From Vibrio diazotrophicus (lineage in GTDB: Bacteria > Pseudomonadota > Gammaproteobacteria > Enterobacterales > Vibrionaceae): a stretch of DNA of 64,000 bases. The notes below the pieces were generated by a model. It made no database searches. It was not told the DNA's origin and saw only the letters and a list, made by a program, of their open reading frames with translations. Position 1 is the stretch's first letter. Each line of letters begins with the position of its first letter. Shown here in pieces: positions 9,033 through 17,889 of the stretch. The stretch lies in contig NZ_CP151843.1 of NCBI RefSeq assembly GCF_038452265.1, positions 1,240,001 through 1,304,000 of the forward strand. The letters run 5' to 3'. The position numbers and the translations under genes were made by a program.

Positions 9033-10670
9033 ATGCAAAAACAGTGGTGGCATGATGCCGTTGTCTATCAAATTTATCCTCGCAGCTTTTGCGACTCTAA
9101 CCACGATGGTATTGGCGATCTGCCGGGCATCATCAGCAAACTCGATTATCTTAAAAATCTGGGTGTGAACGTGCTCTGGCTGTCGCCCGTTTATCAGTCA
9201 CCTATGGATGATAACGGCTATGACATTTCAGACTATCAGGCTATCGCTGCTGAGTTCGGTACCATGGAAGATATGAAATGCCTACTTGATGAAGCAAACA
9301 AACGAAATATAAAAGTGGTGATGGATTTAGTCGTCAATCACACCTCAGATGAACATCCGTGGTTTATTTCAGCGAAATCATCCAAAAGCAGCCCATATCG
9401 TGATTTCTATATATGGCGCGATGCCAATGCTGACGGTTCACCGCCCAACGATTTGGGTTCCATTTTTGGTGGTGGCGCGTGGGAGTGGGACGCGACTACA
9501 GAGCAGTATTACTTCCATCTGTTCTCTAAACGCCAGCCAGACCTGAACTGGGAAAACCCGAAAGTTCAGCAAGCGGTTCACGACATGATGAACTGGTGGA
9601 TAGAACAAGGAATTGGTGGTTTCCGCCTTGATGTTATTGACCTTATCGGTAAAGAGATCGACAAAAAAATCACGGGCAATGGCCCACGTTTGCACTCCCT
9701 ATTACAGCAAATGAATCGAGCCACTTTTGGCGATAAAGATCTTCTCACTGTAGGTGAAACTTGGGGTGCGACACCGGAAATTGCAAAACTCTACAGCGCC
9801 CCAGTACGCAATGAGTTGTCGATGGTGTTTCAGTTTGAACACATCACGCTTACTTGGAAAGATGGCGACAAATGGCAGCCGATTCCGTTAAAACTCAGCG
9901 AGTTCAAACAGGTTTTAACCAAGTGGCAAGTCGAGCTAGAAAACCAAGGCTGGAACTCACTGTTCTGGAATAACCATGATTTACCGCGCGCAGTGTCCAA
10001 ATATGGCGACGACGGTGAATATCGTGTCGAGTCAGCCAAGATGCTGGCAACAACACTGCATTTCTTAAAAGGAACGCCTTACATCTATCAGGGTGAAGAG
10101 CTGGGTATGACCAATGTAGAGTTCAATTCACTGGATGAGTACCAAGATATTGAGACTCTGAACTTCTATAAAGTACGTACCGAAGCGGGTGTATCCCATG
10201 AAGAGATGATGGCGGCGCTGCATGAAAACAGCCGCGACAATGCCCGCACCCCGATGCAGTGGAATGATCAAGAATATGCGGGCTTCAGCACGGTTAAGCC
10301 TTGGCTCAAAGTGAACCCTAACTATGTGGACATCAACGTTGAACAAGCACTCGCAGACAGTGATTCCATTTTCTATCACTACCAAACGTTAATTCAGCTG
10401 CGAAAAACCATGCCAGTGATTGTGTACGGTCACTTCACGCCTGTATGTGAATCTCATGAAGCCGTGTTTGCCTATTTACGTGAAGATGACGACGATAGAA
10501 TTCTGGTGGTAAACAACTTCAGTAATGAGCCTCAAACCCTCTCACTATCTGAAGTTGCAAGACTAGATAGCATTGAACACCTGATTAGTAACTACCCGCC
10601 AAGAAATAACCTCAACAGTGAACTGACACTGCTTCCGTTTGAATCGTTTGCCATCAAACTACAACGATAG
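9033..10670 (+). CDS. dexB: glucan 1,6-alpha-glucosidase / oligo-1,6-glucosidase (GH13, DexB type)
   Basis: 545 residues, cytoplasmic, no signal peptide. GH13 regions are all present: 'DLVVNHTS', 'GFRLDVIDLI' with the nucleophile Asp, 'VGETWG' with the acid/base Glu, and 'NNHDLPR'. The stretch after VGETWG (ATPEIAKLYSAP, then MVFQFEHI) is the pattern I know from glucan 1,6-alpha-glucosidases rather than trehalose-6-phosphate hydrolases. It would release glucose from alpha-1,6-linked oligosaccharides such as isomaltose or limit dextrins. ATG 9033 follows GGGAGAAA; a TTG at 9018 is less likely. Regulated probably by the divergent LysR protein. Confidence 0.85.
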   Translation: MQKQWWHDAVVYQIYPRSFCDSNHDGIGDLPGIISKLDYLKNLGVNVLWLSPVYQSPMDDNGYDISDYQAIAAEFGTMEDMKCLLDEANKRNIKVVMDLVVNHTSDEHPWFISAKSSKSSPYRDFYIWRDANADGSPPNDLGSIFGGGAWEWDATTEQYYFHLFSKRQPDLNWENPKVQQAVHDMMNWWIEQGIGGFRLDVIDLIGKEIDKKITGNGPRLHSLLQQMNRATFGDKDLLTVGETWGATPEIAKLYSAPVRNELSMVFQFEHITLTWKDGDKWQPIPLKLSEFKQVLTKWQVELENQGWNSLFWNNHDLPRAVSKYGDDGEYRVESAKMLATTLHFLKGTPYIYQGEELGMTNVEFNSLDEYQDIETLNFYKVRTEAGVSHEEMMAALHENSRDNARTPMQWNDQEYAGFSTVKPWLKVNPNYVDINVEQALADSDSIFYHYQTLIQLRKTMPVIVYGHFTPVCESHEAVFAYLREDDDDRILVVNNFSNEPQTLSLSEVARLDSIEHLISNYPPRNNLNSELTLLPFESFAIKLQR

Positions 10671-10689
10671 AACAAAACTGTAGCGATAA

Positions 10690-10724
10690 AACAGACAAAG
10701 GAGCATCACTGCTCCTTTGTTTTC
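10690..10724. terminator. bidirectional terminator between dexB-like gene and malM
   Basis: 11-bp perfect stem 10695-10705 / 10710-10720, 4-base loop, T tail on the plus side; also serves convergent malM. Confidence 0.82.
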
Positions 10725-10745
10725 AAATCGAATCCATATATTGGA

Positions 10746-11588
10746 TTATTTGGCGTTCACCGCTTTCACAAACACTTCTTGAGCATCTTCAATACCCAGA
10801 GCTTTAGCTTCATCGAGTAGGCTTAGAGCTTTAGGGATATCTCCTGCTTCTACCGATTTTTTAATTGATGATAGGTAGTAATTTCTTGTTTCTGAAACAA
10901 CACTAGCCTTTGGCGCTCTCTCTAAAAAAGGAGTTCTGTCCAAATTCTGACCATTGCCAGTGATATTGTTTTTAGGTGAAAACTGCTTCACCGAAACTTT
11001 TACAGAACCATAGGAAACATGATTAGCCACTGGATCTGGGATACTTGGAGGATCTGTTCTTTTTGCTATAGCCATTGCTTTGGCAGGATGTATAAGAACC
11101 GTTTTCTCCGCTAAATCAGCCTCTGTTGTATATACCATTACGTAGAGCTTAGTAACATCAAGAGGTACTAAAAAGCTAATTTCGCCATGAAATGCTTCGC
11201 CAACAACAAAATCATTTCTATCGTAATCAAACTCTTTAGAAGAATAGCTTCTAATCAAATTAAAGTTTTGATCATAAACGGCTAGGTTTGGGGCAAATAC
11301 GTTAAGATCCCTAACAGGAGAAGTTATTTCTATGCTAACTCCCGATTGGGATACTGCGAAACTAAACGCGCCAATATTACCCTTGAAACTGTCTGAGATA
11401 TAAGTTTGAGAAGACTCAGAGATGTTTAATAAAAGCTGAGAAGGGACAGAAATTTCTTGCCAATTTACATGGTCCAAACTCTTTACAGAATAACTTGATG
11501 AGTCTAGGGGCTGAGTAGATATTTCTACATTCGAGCTACAACCCACGAGAGCGAATATGCTCAATGAAGCAGCAATAATTGATTTCAT
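10746..11588 (-). CDS. malM: maltose operon protein MalM, lipoprotein
   Basis: 280 residues. Signal peptide with lipobox LVGC (Cys17), so lipidated and probably held in the outer membrane or periplasm. The body resembles MalM, the periplasmic product of unknown function at the end of the malK-lamB-malM operon. It lies 81 bases after lamB on the same strand. A strong hairpin between them suggests malM gets less transcript than lamB. The C-terminal 40 residues form a helical repeat-like unit ('GDIPKALSLLDEAKALGI'). Confidence 0.8.
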   Translation of the reverse strand: MKSIIAASLSIFALVGCSSNVEISTQPLDSSSYSVKSLDHVNWQEISVPSQLLLNISESSQTYISDSFKGNIGAFSFAVSQSGVSIEITSPVRDLNVFAPNLAVYDQNFNLIRSYSSKEFDYDRNDFVVGEAFHGEISFLVPLDVTKLYVMVYTTEADLAEKTVLIHPAKAMAIAKRTDPPSIPDPVANHVSYGSVKVSVKQFSPKNNITGNGQNLDRTPFLERAPKASVVSETRNYYLSSIKKSVEAGDIPKALSLLDEAKALGIEDAQEVFVKAVNAK

Positions 11589-11614
11589 GTTCTAAAACTC
11601 TCAGATTTATAAAG

Positions 11615-11646
11615 AAATCAGGTAGCTTAAAGTAGCTACCTGATAT
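11615..11646 (-). terminator. hairpin between lamB and malM (partial terminator)
   Basis: 11-bp perfect stem 11617-11627 / 11634-11644 with 6-base loop; on the minus strand it is followed by TTTCTTTAT. Likely an attenuator or 3' end protecting lamB mRNA. Confidence 0.65.
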
Positions 11647-11669
11647 AACTATTGAATTATGATGTCAAC

Positions 11670-13016
11670 TTACCACCAAGCTTCAACTTGAGCACCAACC
11701 ATCATGTCATTGTTATCAACAACTAGATCGCCATCATACATGCTTGCAAATACTCGAATTGCTGGACGAGCCCAGAAACTTGAGCCAGCTTGCCATTGCT
11801 GTGCAATTGTGATTTTGTTTAGGTCTTGAGCTTCACTAGCCCAATGTTCATCAGCACGATAGTATCCTAGCTCAAGAACAGTACTCATGGTTTCTGACCA
11901 TTTGTATGATGGGCGAACAACTGCACTCATACGTTTGCCTTTCTCTGAAGCTCCTTCGTCATCTAGAAGAGAGTAAACAAATGAGTAACCCAAGTCCCAC
12001 TTCTCTCCAGCGATTACACCCCAGTCGATGAAGCGCATTGATTTACGACCTTTTTGACCTTGCTCGAGGTTATAACCAATACCCATATGGCTATTAACAC
12101 CGTAACCATCCCAACCAAAGCCTTCAGTGTTGTACTGGAATACAGCTTTGTTGAAGCCACCAAAGAAGTTACCTTGAGTGTGTTCAACTGTCAGACTATA
12201 ACCAACTTCGTCCAATCCGTAGTCACCAACATTTCCAGTGCCGTTATTGATCGCTTTCTCTTGCTCATCAGTATAGTGAGGTTTAGAGATCATAAACGTA
12301 AAGTCAAGTGAACCATTTTCACTAATGTTAAGACCGTTATAGCGTAAATCTAGTGTTGGAGCTGATGAGTACAATTGCTCATTTTCTAAAGCAACAGATT
12401 CGTCTTCCGCTGTAGTTGAATCGTCAACCACCGATAGTGGAGCCTTCCATTTACGATTGAATACTGCTGCAGAAAACTTACCTGGCCCTGCTTCAATATT
12501 TTCTATACCGACACCATCACCAGAGGTATTAACGTAATACATATCTAGAATATGTACGTCTTTACGACCGTAGTAGCGTTTACCAGCCCATAAGGTTGTG
12601 CCGTTATCCATAGAGTAATCAACCCAAGCTTCGCGGAATGAAGCTCTCTGACCACTCCAAGGATCCGTTGAATCACCTAAGTTTTGGAACGAGCTACCAC
12701 GAGTATCACGTTGCGTTGAAGGATCTTCTTCTGTACCAAAAGCTAAAAGAGTGTGTGCACTGAAGCTTCCACCATCAACATTATAAAGGTTCTTTGCATT
12801 GAGGATGAATTCACCGTACATGTCACATTCATCACCAAGTCGACCAACTACGTGAGCAGCTGGGCCACCGTTACCGTAACAGAACTGTGAGCCGCCATCA
12901 GCGTTAAGTCCCATACCTGCACGGAAATAACCGTGGTAGTCAAAATCAGCACTATGAGCAGGTAAGCCCACAAATGTAGCGGCCACTGCGGCAGCAATTA
13001 CACTTACTTTTTTCAT
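11670..13016 (-). CDS. lamB: maltoporin LamB
   Basis: 448 residues. Outer-membrane trimeric beta-barrel for maltose and maltodextrins. Signal peptide of about 23 residues with cleavage after AHS, mature start 'ADFDYHGYFRAGMG', conserved Cys pair in the early loop, 'FREAWVDY' and the C-terminal aromatic end with final Trp (EAWW). Start ATG 13016 has GGAG nearby; the frame stays open to 13157 but that is the leader. First gene before malM. MalT-like boxes lie upstream. Confidence 0.93.
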   Translation of the reverse strand: MKKVSVIAAAVAATFVGLPAHSADFDYHGYFRAGMGLNADGGSQFCYGNGGPAAHVVGRLGDECDMYGEFILNAKNLYNVDGGSFSAHTLLAFGTEEDPSTQRDTRGSSFQNLGDSTDPWSGQRASFREAWVDYSMDNGTTLWAGKRYYGRKDVHILDMYYVNTSGDGVGIENIEAGPGKFSAAVFNRKWKAPLSVVDDSTTAEDESVALENEQLYSSAPTLDLRYNGLNISENGSLDFTFMISKPHYTDEQEKAINNGTGNVGDYGLDEVGYSLTVEHTQGNFFGGFNKAVFQYNTEGFGWDGYGVNSHMGIGYNLEQGQKGRKSMRFIDWGVIAGEKWDLGYSFVYSLLDDEGASEKGKRMSAVVRPSYKWSETMSTVLELGYYRADEHWASEAQDLNKITIAQQWQAGSSFWARPAIRVFASMYDGDLVVDNNDMMVGAQVEAWW

Positions 13017-13164
13017 TTTTAACTCCAAATAGGATTTTATTTTTAGTTCCTTAGTTCTCTTTCTACTTGGAGCCGAAAAGGCAGAAATCCGGCCAAAATA
13101 AAAAGAGGTAAGACGGGACAAGTCCCCAGTTGTTTCAACGCTATTTAGGTTAATCAAGTCGTAT

Positions 13165-13270
13165 AGGGATGACTTCCTCCACCCTAAATTAATTTGAGGG
13201 GGATGATTAGGGAGGAGTTTTTTTCAGGTATGGTGTTTTTGAAACGTTGATCACGCAATTTAGGGGGAGT
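13165..13270. promoter_or_regulatory. cluster of MalT-like boxes between lamB and glgX
   Basis: The 443-base divergent region holds several sequences like the MalT box GGGGA(T/G)GAGG on the plus strand: AGGGATGACT (13165-13174), GGGGATGATT (13199-13208), AGGGAGGAGT (13209-13218) and TAGGGGGAGT (13261-13270). The site matches are by eye and imperfect; the neighbours (lamB-malM, a debranching enzyme) fit MalT control. Confidence 0.5.
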
Positions 13271-13459
13271 AGTGATCGAAACCTTTCAGGTTATTGGAAT
13301 ACAAAATGCATTAGATCACTATTTGGCGATAAATCATTCATAAAACTGTAATGAAATTACAGAATATATTTTATTAAAGGGCGCTTGACCTAAGAGTCCC
13401 AAAGCTTTTTACTTAATTCAGTGGGTAACTTAACTCTAACTATAAGAACGTAACTTACA

Positions 13460-15436
13460 ATGACTACTACAGCTTCTCGTCCGTATCCTTTAGGTGCAAC
13501 ACTTGATCCAAATGGATGCAACTTTTCTATCTATGCGCCTGCCAACGATGATTTGGTGCTTGCCTTGTTCAATTCTGATGGCAGTTACGAAACACACCCC
13601 TTGGAAGGAGAGTATGCTGGAATAAAGCACACCTACATGGCAGGCATCAAAGCAGGCCAACGGTATGGTTTTATCTCTCATGAAGACGACAACAGTTTAT
13701 TGTACGTGTCAGACCCTTATGCCAAAGCGTTAGATGCTCCGCTTACTTATACTCCTCCATTTTCTGAAGAAGACAGCTTTGAGCTCGCGAAATGTATCGT
13801 CATAAGCGATGACTTCGATTGGCAAGATTCACACAAGCCTGCTATTTCCCGTGATGAAATGGTGCTGTTTGAAACGCACGTCAAAGGGCTAACTCAACGT
13901 CACCCAAATGTGGATGATACCGTTCGCGGAACCTATTTAGGCTTGATCAGCGAGCCAATGTTGCAGTTTTATCGCGATCAACATATCAACACCTTGCAAC
14001 TGCTTCCAATTGCAGCTTGTATGCATGAACCTCATTTGTTGGATATGGGTAAAGTGAACTATTGGGGGTACAACCCTTTTGTGTTCATGGCACCCGATCC
14101 ACGCTACGCCGTTAAAGATGCAATAACCGAGTTAAAAACCGTCATAAGAGAACTGCATAAGCAAGGCATCCAAGTGATTTTAGATGTGGTGTACAACCAT
14201 ACCGCAGAAGGTGGACAAGACGGTCCAGTATTCAATCTCAAAGCGCTCGATCCAAACTATTACCTGAGACACGGTTCTCATTACGCCAATTTCACTGGAT
14301 GTGGCAATACCGTTGACCTCTCTTATCAGCCCTCGTTAAACCTTGTGATGGATACCCTTCGTTACTGGGTAAACGAGTACAAAGTCGATGGCTTCCGTTT
14401 TGATTTAGCGGCAACGCTAGGTCGTCGAGGTGATGATTTCAGCAGCGATGCCGCGTTCTTCAAAGCTGTGGCTCAAGACCCGATCCTGCGAGAAGTGAAG
14501 TTGATTGCTGAACCTTGGGATATTGGTCCTAACGGCTACCAAGTCGGTAATTTCCCTTTTGGCTGGAACGAAACCAACGACAAACTGCGCGACATTACCC
14601 GCAGCTTTTGGCGTGGCGATCAGGGCTATCTAAAAGAATTTGCGACGCGTCTTATGGGCTCACGAGATCTCTACAGCGCAGCTAACTGGCCATATAAGCT
14701 AACCGTCAACTACATTACTTACCACGATGGTTACACCCTTCAGGATCTGGTGTCATACAAGCACAAACACAATGAAGCCAACGGTGAACAAAACCGTGAT
14801 GGCCACGGTGATAACCGTTCTGATAACTATGGTGAAGAAGGTGAAACAGATAACCTCGTGATTCAGGCAACCCGTGAGCGCCAAAAGCGTAACTTCATGG
14901 CAAGCCTGCTGTTTGCGTTTGGTATACCGCATATTCTCACCGCAGATGTGTTATCCCATACCCAGAAGGGTAACAACAATGCTTATTGTCAGGATAACGA
15001 AATCAGTTGGATAAACTGGGAGAACACCGAACGCAAAGGCATCTTCAAAGAGTGGCTCGCTCAAATGGTTGCCGCTCGTCAAACCTATATGGTTCCGTTT
15101 ATTCGTGCCTTCAGTGGTGACGAACGCAACTTCAATCGTATCTTCTGGCGACGAGTCGACGGTGAATTGATGGAGCATGATGACTGGAACAGAGTCAGTG
15201 CGGTTGCCCTACACATGGGCATCGGTGAAGATGAACAAGAAATGCTGTATTTGATCAATCAAACCAATGCTCCGGCAAGATTTAAACTGCCTCATGATCG
15301 CGGTCAGGACTGGAAAATTATCTGTGACACTAACCTGTGCCATATCCAGCCAGGTCATGCTGAAGGAGAAATACTGCAACTTCCATCTTCAATGGCGATT
15401 CTTCATTTCCAACCGAAGAAGAAATGCAAATCCTAG
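13460..15436 (+). CDS. glgX: glycogen debranching enzyme GlgX-type (GH13 isoamylase subfamily)
   Basis: 658 residues, cytoplasmic. An N-terminal CBM48 domain (about 1-130, 'PYPLGATLDPNGCNFSIYAP') precedes the catalytic barrel. Catalytic motifs: 'DVVYNHTAEG', 'DGFRFDLAATLGR' (nucleophile Asp), 'LIAEPWDIG' (Glu), 'YITYHDGYTL' and the long 'NGEQNRDGHGDNRSDNYG' loop typical of GlgX. It would hydrolyse alpha-1,6 branches of glycogen or limit dextrins. It is divergent from lamB, away from any glg synthesis gene, so maltodextrin breakdown is the likely context. Confidence 0.88.
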   Translation: MTTTASRPYPLGATLDPNGCNFSIYAPANDDLVLALFNSDGSYETHPLEGEYAGIKHTYMAGIKAGQRYGFISHEDDNSLLYVSDPYAKALDAPLTYTPPFSEEDSFELAKCIVISDDFDWQDSHKPAISRDEMVLFETHVKGLTQRHPNVDDTVRGTYLGLISEPMLQFYRDQHINTLQLLPIAACMHEPHLLDMGKVNYWGYNPFVFMAPDPRYAVKDAITELKTVIRELHKQGIQVILDVVYNHTAEGGQDGPVFNLKALDPNYYLRHGSHYANFTGCGNTVDLSYQPSLNLVMDTLRYWVNEYKVDGFRFDLAATLGRRGDDFSSDAAFFKAVAQDPILREVKLIAEPWDIGPNGYQVGNFPFGWNETNDKLRDITRSFWRGDQGYLKEFATRLMGSRDLYSAANWPYKLTVNYITYHDGYTLQDLVSYKHKHNEANGEQNRDGHGDNRSDNYGEEGETDNLVIQATRERQKRNFMASLLFAFGIPHILTADVLSHTQKGNNNAYCQDNEISWINWENTERKGIFKEWLAQMVAARQTYMVPFIRAFSGDERNFNRIFWRRVDGELMEHDDWNRVSAVALHMGIGEDEQEMLYLINQTNAPARFKLPHDRGQDWKIICDTNLCHIQPGHAEGEILQLPSSMAILHFQPKKKCKS

Positions 15437-15511
15437 GTCGTTCAAACCACTTGATGTGAACGATCACAAAGCAATGAGCAAATGCTCGTGAACAAATAGA
15501 CATCGCAGTAA

Positions 15512-15547
15512 ACAAACCGGGAGAGCCAATAGCTCTCCCGGTTTTAT
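15512..15547. terminator. bidirectional terminator after glgX
   Basis: 12-bp perfect stem 15515-15526 / 15532-15543 with a 5-base loop and T run. Confidence 0.85.
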
Positions 15548-15555
15548 CTCGCTAA

Positions 15556-16356
15556 TCATTCAGCGGAATAACCACCGTTAATGGCTTTAGCAAAGGTTTT
15601 TTCAATGATTGCTTCATAAACGTCAACCAAGGTAGCGGAAATATCCGAACTCAGATCAAACAACTTCGCCTGATACTCTTCTGTATGTTTATGCTCGGTC
15701 AAATATTGTTCCAGCTGTGTCATACACTCATTCAAGTCTGGGTGGTAATCCGAATACACGTCACTCACTTTCACCAGTCTTGAATATAGAACATTCGCTT
15801 GTTTAGCCAGTAGTGCCGGTTTTAAGTTCATGTTCATTGCCATGATGCTTAATCGATACTGAGTCAACGCTTCAATACCAGACATCACCGCTTGCCACTG
15901 ATCATTGTATTCTCCTGCTAACTCCAGCTTGTCGGCTTTATCAAGAGAGATAAGGATCTGGCTATCGATCTGAAAAATCAGTTGGCGAATCACTTTACCG
16001 TGCACCACCAAATTGTTCGAAATCGAGCGATTCTTGTAGCTACTGGTTAATTGGGACAGCTTGTTTTTCAGTGCGATTCTTTCGATAGAATTACCAACGT
16101 AACGGTCACTCGCTAGCTTGGTATTTGCTTTCGTCATCTCCTCATCCAGAGCCGCAATTTTCTCTACAACCTCTTGTTGATGATTAAAAAGAAACTGGTG
16201 AGTGAGAGATCGATGCTGTCTCACCATATAAATCATATCCAGTAACTTGGTAACTGAAGCCTGATGCTTTAGCAAACTACGACGTGAACCTTTTGAAACT
16301 AATGTAGAAACTTCACCGACCAAACCAAGAATAAAGTTATTGCCAATCATTTCCAT
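15556..16356 (-). CDS. soluble helical protein, possibly with a NIT-like (nitrate/nitrite sensing) domain
   Basis: 266 residues from ATG 16356, with AGGAG 9 bases upstream; an ATG at 16374 is also possible. No signal peptide or membrane segment. It is all-helical. 'MVRQHRSLTHQFL' near residue 45, followed about 90 residues on by 'YKNRSI...VIRQLIFQI' and later 'EALTQYRLSIMAMNM', recalls the order of helices in the NIT domain of NasR-type sensors, where an Arg pair binds nitrate. This is resemblance by eye only, so the call is tentative. It stands alone, with terminator downstream and 240 bases of promoter region upstream. Confidence 0.4.
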   Translation of the reverse strand: MEMIGNNFILGLVGEVSTLVSKGSRRSLLKHQASVTKLLDMIYMVRQHRSLTHQFLFNHQQEVVEKIAALDEEMTKANTKLASDRYVGNSIERIALKNKLSQLTSSYKNRSISNNLVVHGKVIRQLIFQIDSQILISLDKADKLELAGEYNDQWQAVMSGIEALTQYRLSIMAMNMNLKPALLAKQANVLYSRLVKVSDVYSDYHPDLNECMTQLEQYLTEHKHTEEYQAKLFDLSSDISATLVDVYEAIIEKTFAKAINGGYSAE

Positions 16357-16622
16357 GTCACTGATCTCCTGCATACCTGTCTATAGCAAGGAATTGCATA
16401 AGCAGTGCCAAGTGTTAACTTGTTGATATCAATAGATTTACACTTATGTGAACTTAACAGTCTTGCACAAAAATGTGACCAATCGCACTTTTTTGGTGAT
16501 TTTGTGATCGGGGTGGAATTATTTTTATTACGTAGAAAGCGTCAACTTTGAGAATTAGCTTAGGCTGCTTTGAGCCTTGCCCAAAACAACTTCTGTGTCA
16601 TCTTTCTGTCCTAATTTATTGG

Positions 16623-17081
16623 CTACCTTAGCTCAACAGTCATGAACTTACTGTTCGGATCCGGTTTGTAGTCCGCAAATGGTTCGCAATAATTAAAGCC
16701 AAACTTCTCATATAAGTTTCGTGCCGCAAGGAAGTACTCTTCCGAGCCAGTTTCTAAACTCACACGTTGGTACCCACGTTCCGTTGATACGTTTAAAGCA
16801 TGTTGCAGTAGCTGAGTCGCTACCCCTGATTTTCTGGCGTGACGTGAGGTGCGCATCGACTTCAACTCAGCGTGTGATTCGTCCAGCTGCTTTATCGCCA
16901 CACACCCCATTAACTGCCCATCTCTCCAGCCGCTAAAGAAAGTGATCTCGGAAGATTTGAGCGCGTTAACATCGAGAGCATGCACACTCTCAGGTGGAGA
17001 AGTGGCGTACATATCTGCTAAATGCTCTTCCAAAAGTTCAATGACTTCTCCGCCTTCTAGGCTATCGATAATGATGTCCAT
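16623..17081 (-). CDS. GNAT-family N-acetyltransferase
   Basis: 152 residues. Acetyl-CoA binding motif A is seen at 'RKSGVATQLLQHAL' (Q/RxxGxG/A form) near residue 83, with the C-terminal 'LYEKFGFNYCEPF' motif of GNAT enzymes. Substrate unknown; the overall pattern is like PhnO/YsnE-type small acetyltransferases. It lies 33 bases after the histidine phosphatase gene on the same strand and may be co-transcribed with it. Confidence 0.8.
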   Translation of the reverse strand: MDIIIDSLEGGEVIELLEEHLADMYATSPPESVHALDVNALKSSEITFFSGWRDGQLMGCVAIKQLDESHAELKSMRTSRHARKSGVATQLLQHALNVSTERGYQRVSLETGSEEYFLAARNLYEKFGFNYCEPFADYKPDPNSKFMTVELR

Positions 17082-17114
17082 ATCTTAATTGTCCGTCGTA
17101 TATATGAATGAATA

Positions 17115-17696
17115 CTATTCCTTGAAGTTTCTGGTTATATCGAATATTTCCACCAACTTAAAGGTTTTGTTTTCGTACTCATATTTGATTACGCAGCAGT
17201 TCGGGATAGGTCCTTTCAGCACATCGTCTAAGTCGTGCCATAGGGACAAAAAGTGTTTACATGCACCTGAATGCGACACAGCCAGAACCGTGTTATTGCC
17301 TTCTTGCTCCATGATTTCAATGCAAGTTTTCAGCACGCGATCTTTTAATTGCTGGCGAGACTCACCACCAAACTGAAAATAGTGTGTTTCACGAGCTTCG
17401 TAACTTGGATGCAGATCTTCACTCTCACCTTCATAAGTGCCGAAGTTCATCTCTTTCAACCCTTTGAGACGAGTTAAAGGCATTCTGTTACGGGTCACGA
17501 TTTCAGCGGTATCACTGGCGCGTTCAGTAGAAGAGCTGTAGAGGCGATCGAGTTCAATATTGTCAAAAAACTTGGCGGCAAGTTCTGCCTGACGAATCCC
17601 CTTTTCAGTTAGTGGTGAATCACACCAACCTTGGATTTTTCTTCTCACATTAAACAGCGTCTCACCGTGACGCATCATATAAAAGGTTTTAGTCAT
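17115..17696 (-). CDS. histidine phosphatase family protein (phosphoglycerate-mutase-like)
   Basis: 193 residues. The catalytic RHGET motif is at residues 9-13 with the phospho-accepting His10. The second His is in 'VSHSGACKHF' near 143, and 'SSSTERASDTAEI' gives the conserved Arg. This is the branch-1 histidine phosphatase fold; the substrate (sugar phosphate, nucleotide or other) is not shown by the sequence. Confidence 0.82.
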   Translation of the reverse strand: MTKTFYMMRHGETLFNVRRKIQGWCDSPLTEKGIRQAELAAKFFDNIELDRLYSSSTERASDTAEIVTRNRMPLTRLKGLKEMNFGTYEGESEDLHPSYEARETHYFQFGGESRQQLKDRVLKTCIEIMEQEGNNTVLAVSHSGACKHFLSLWHDLDDVLKGPIPNCCVIKYEYENKTFKLVEIFDITRNFKE

Positions 17697-17889
17697 TGAG
17701 AGCCATTTGTTTCAATCTTAAAAAGCAATACGCCATTATAAACAGATATGAAACCAATGTAGATCTTTTAGAAACAGACAACAGTTTGTGCTCGGACTCA
17801 CGAAACAAGGCCAATAATTGAGATTTAGGAACGCTTCAGATAATGCCACTTATAATTAGTTTATCTAATAAATAAGGTTGGGCGTTGAA

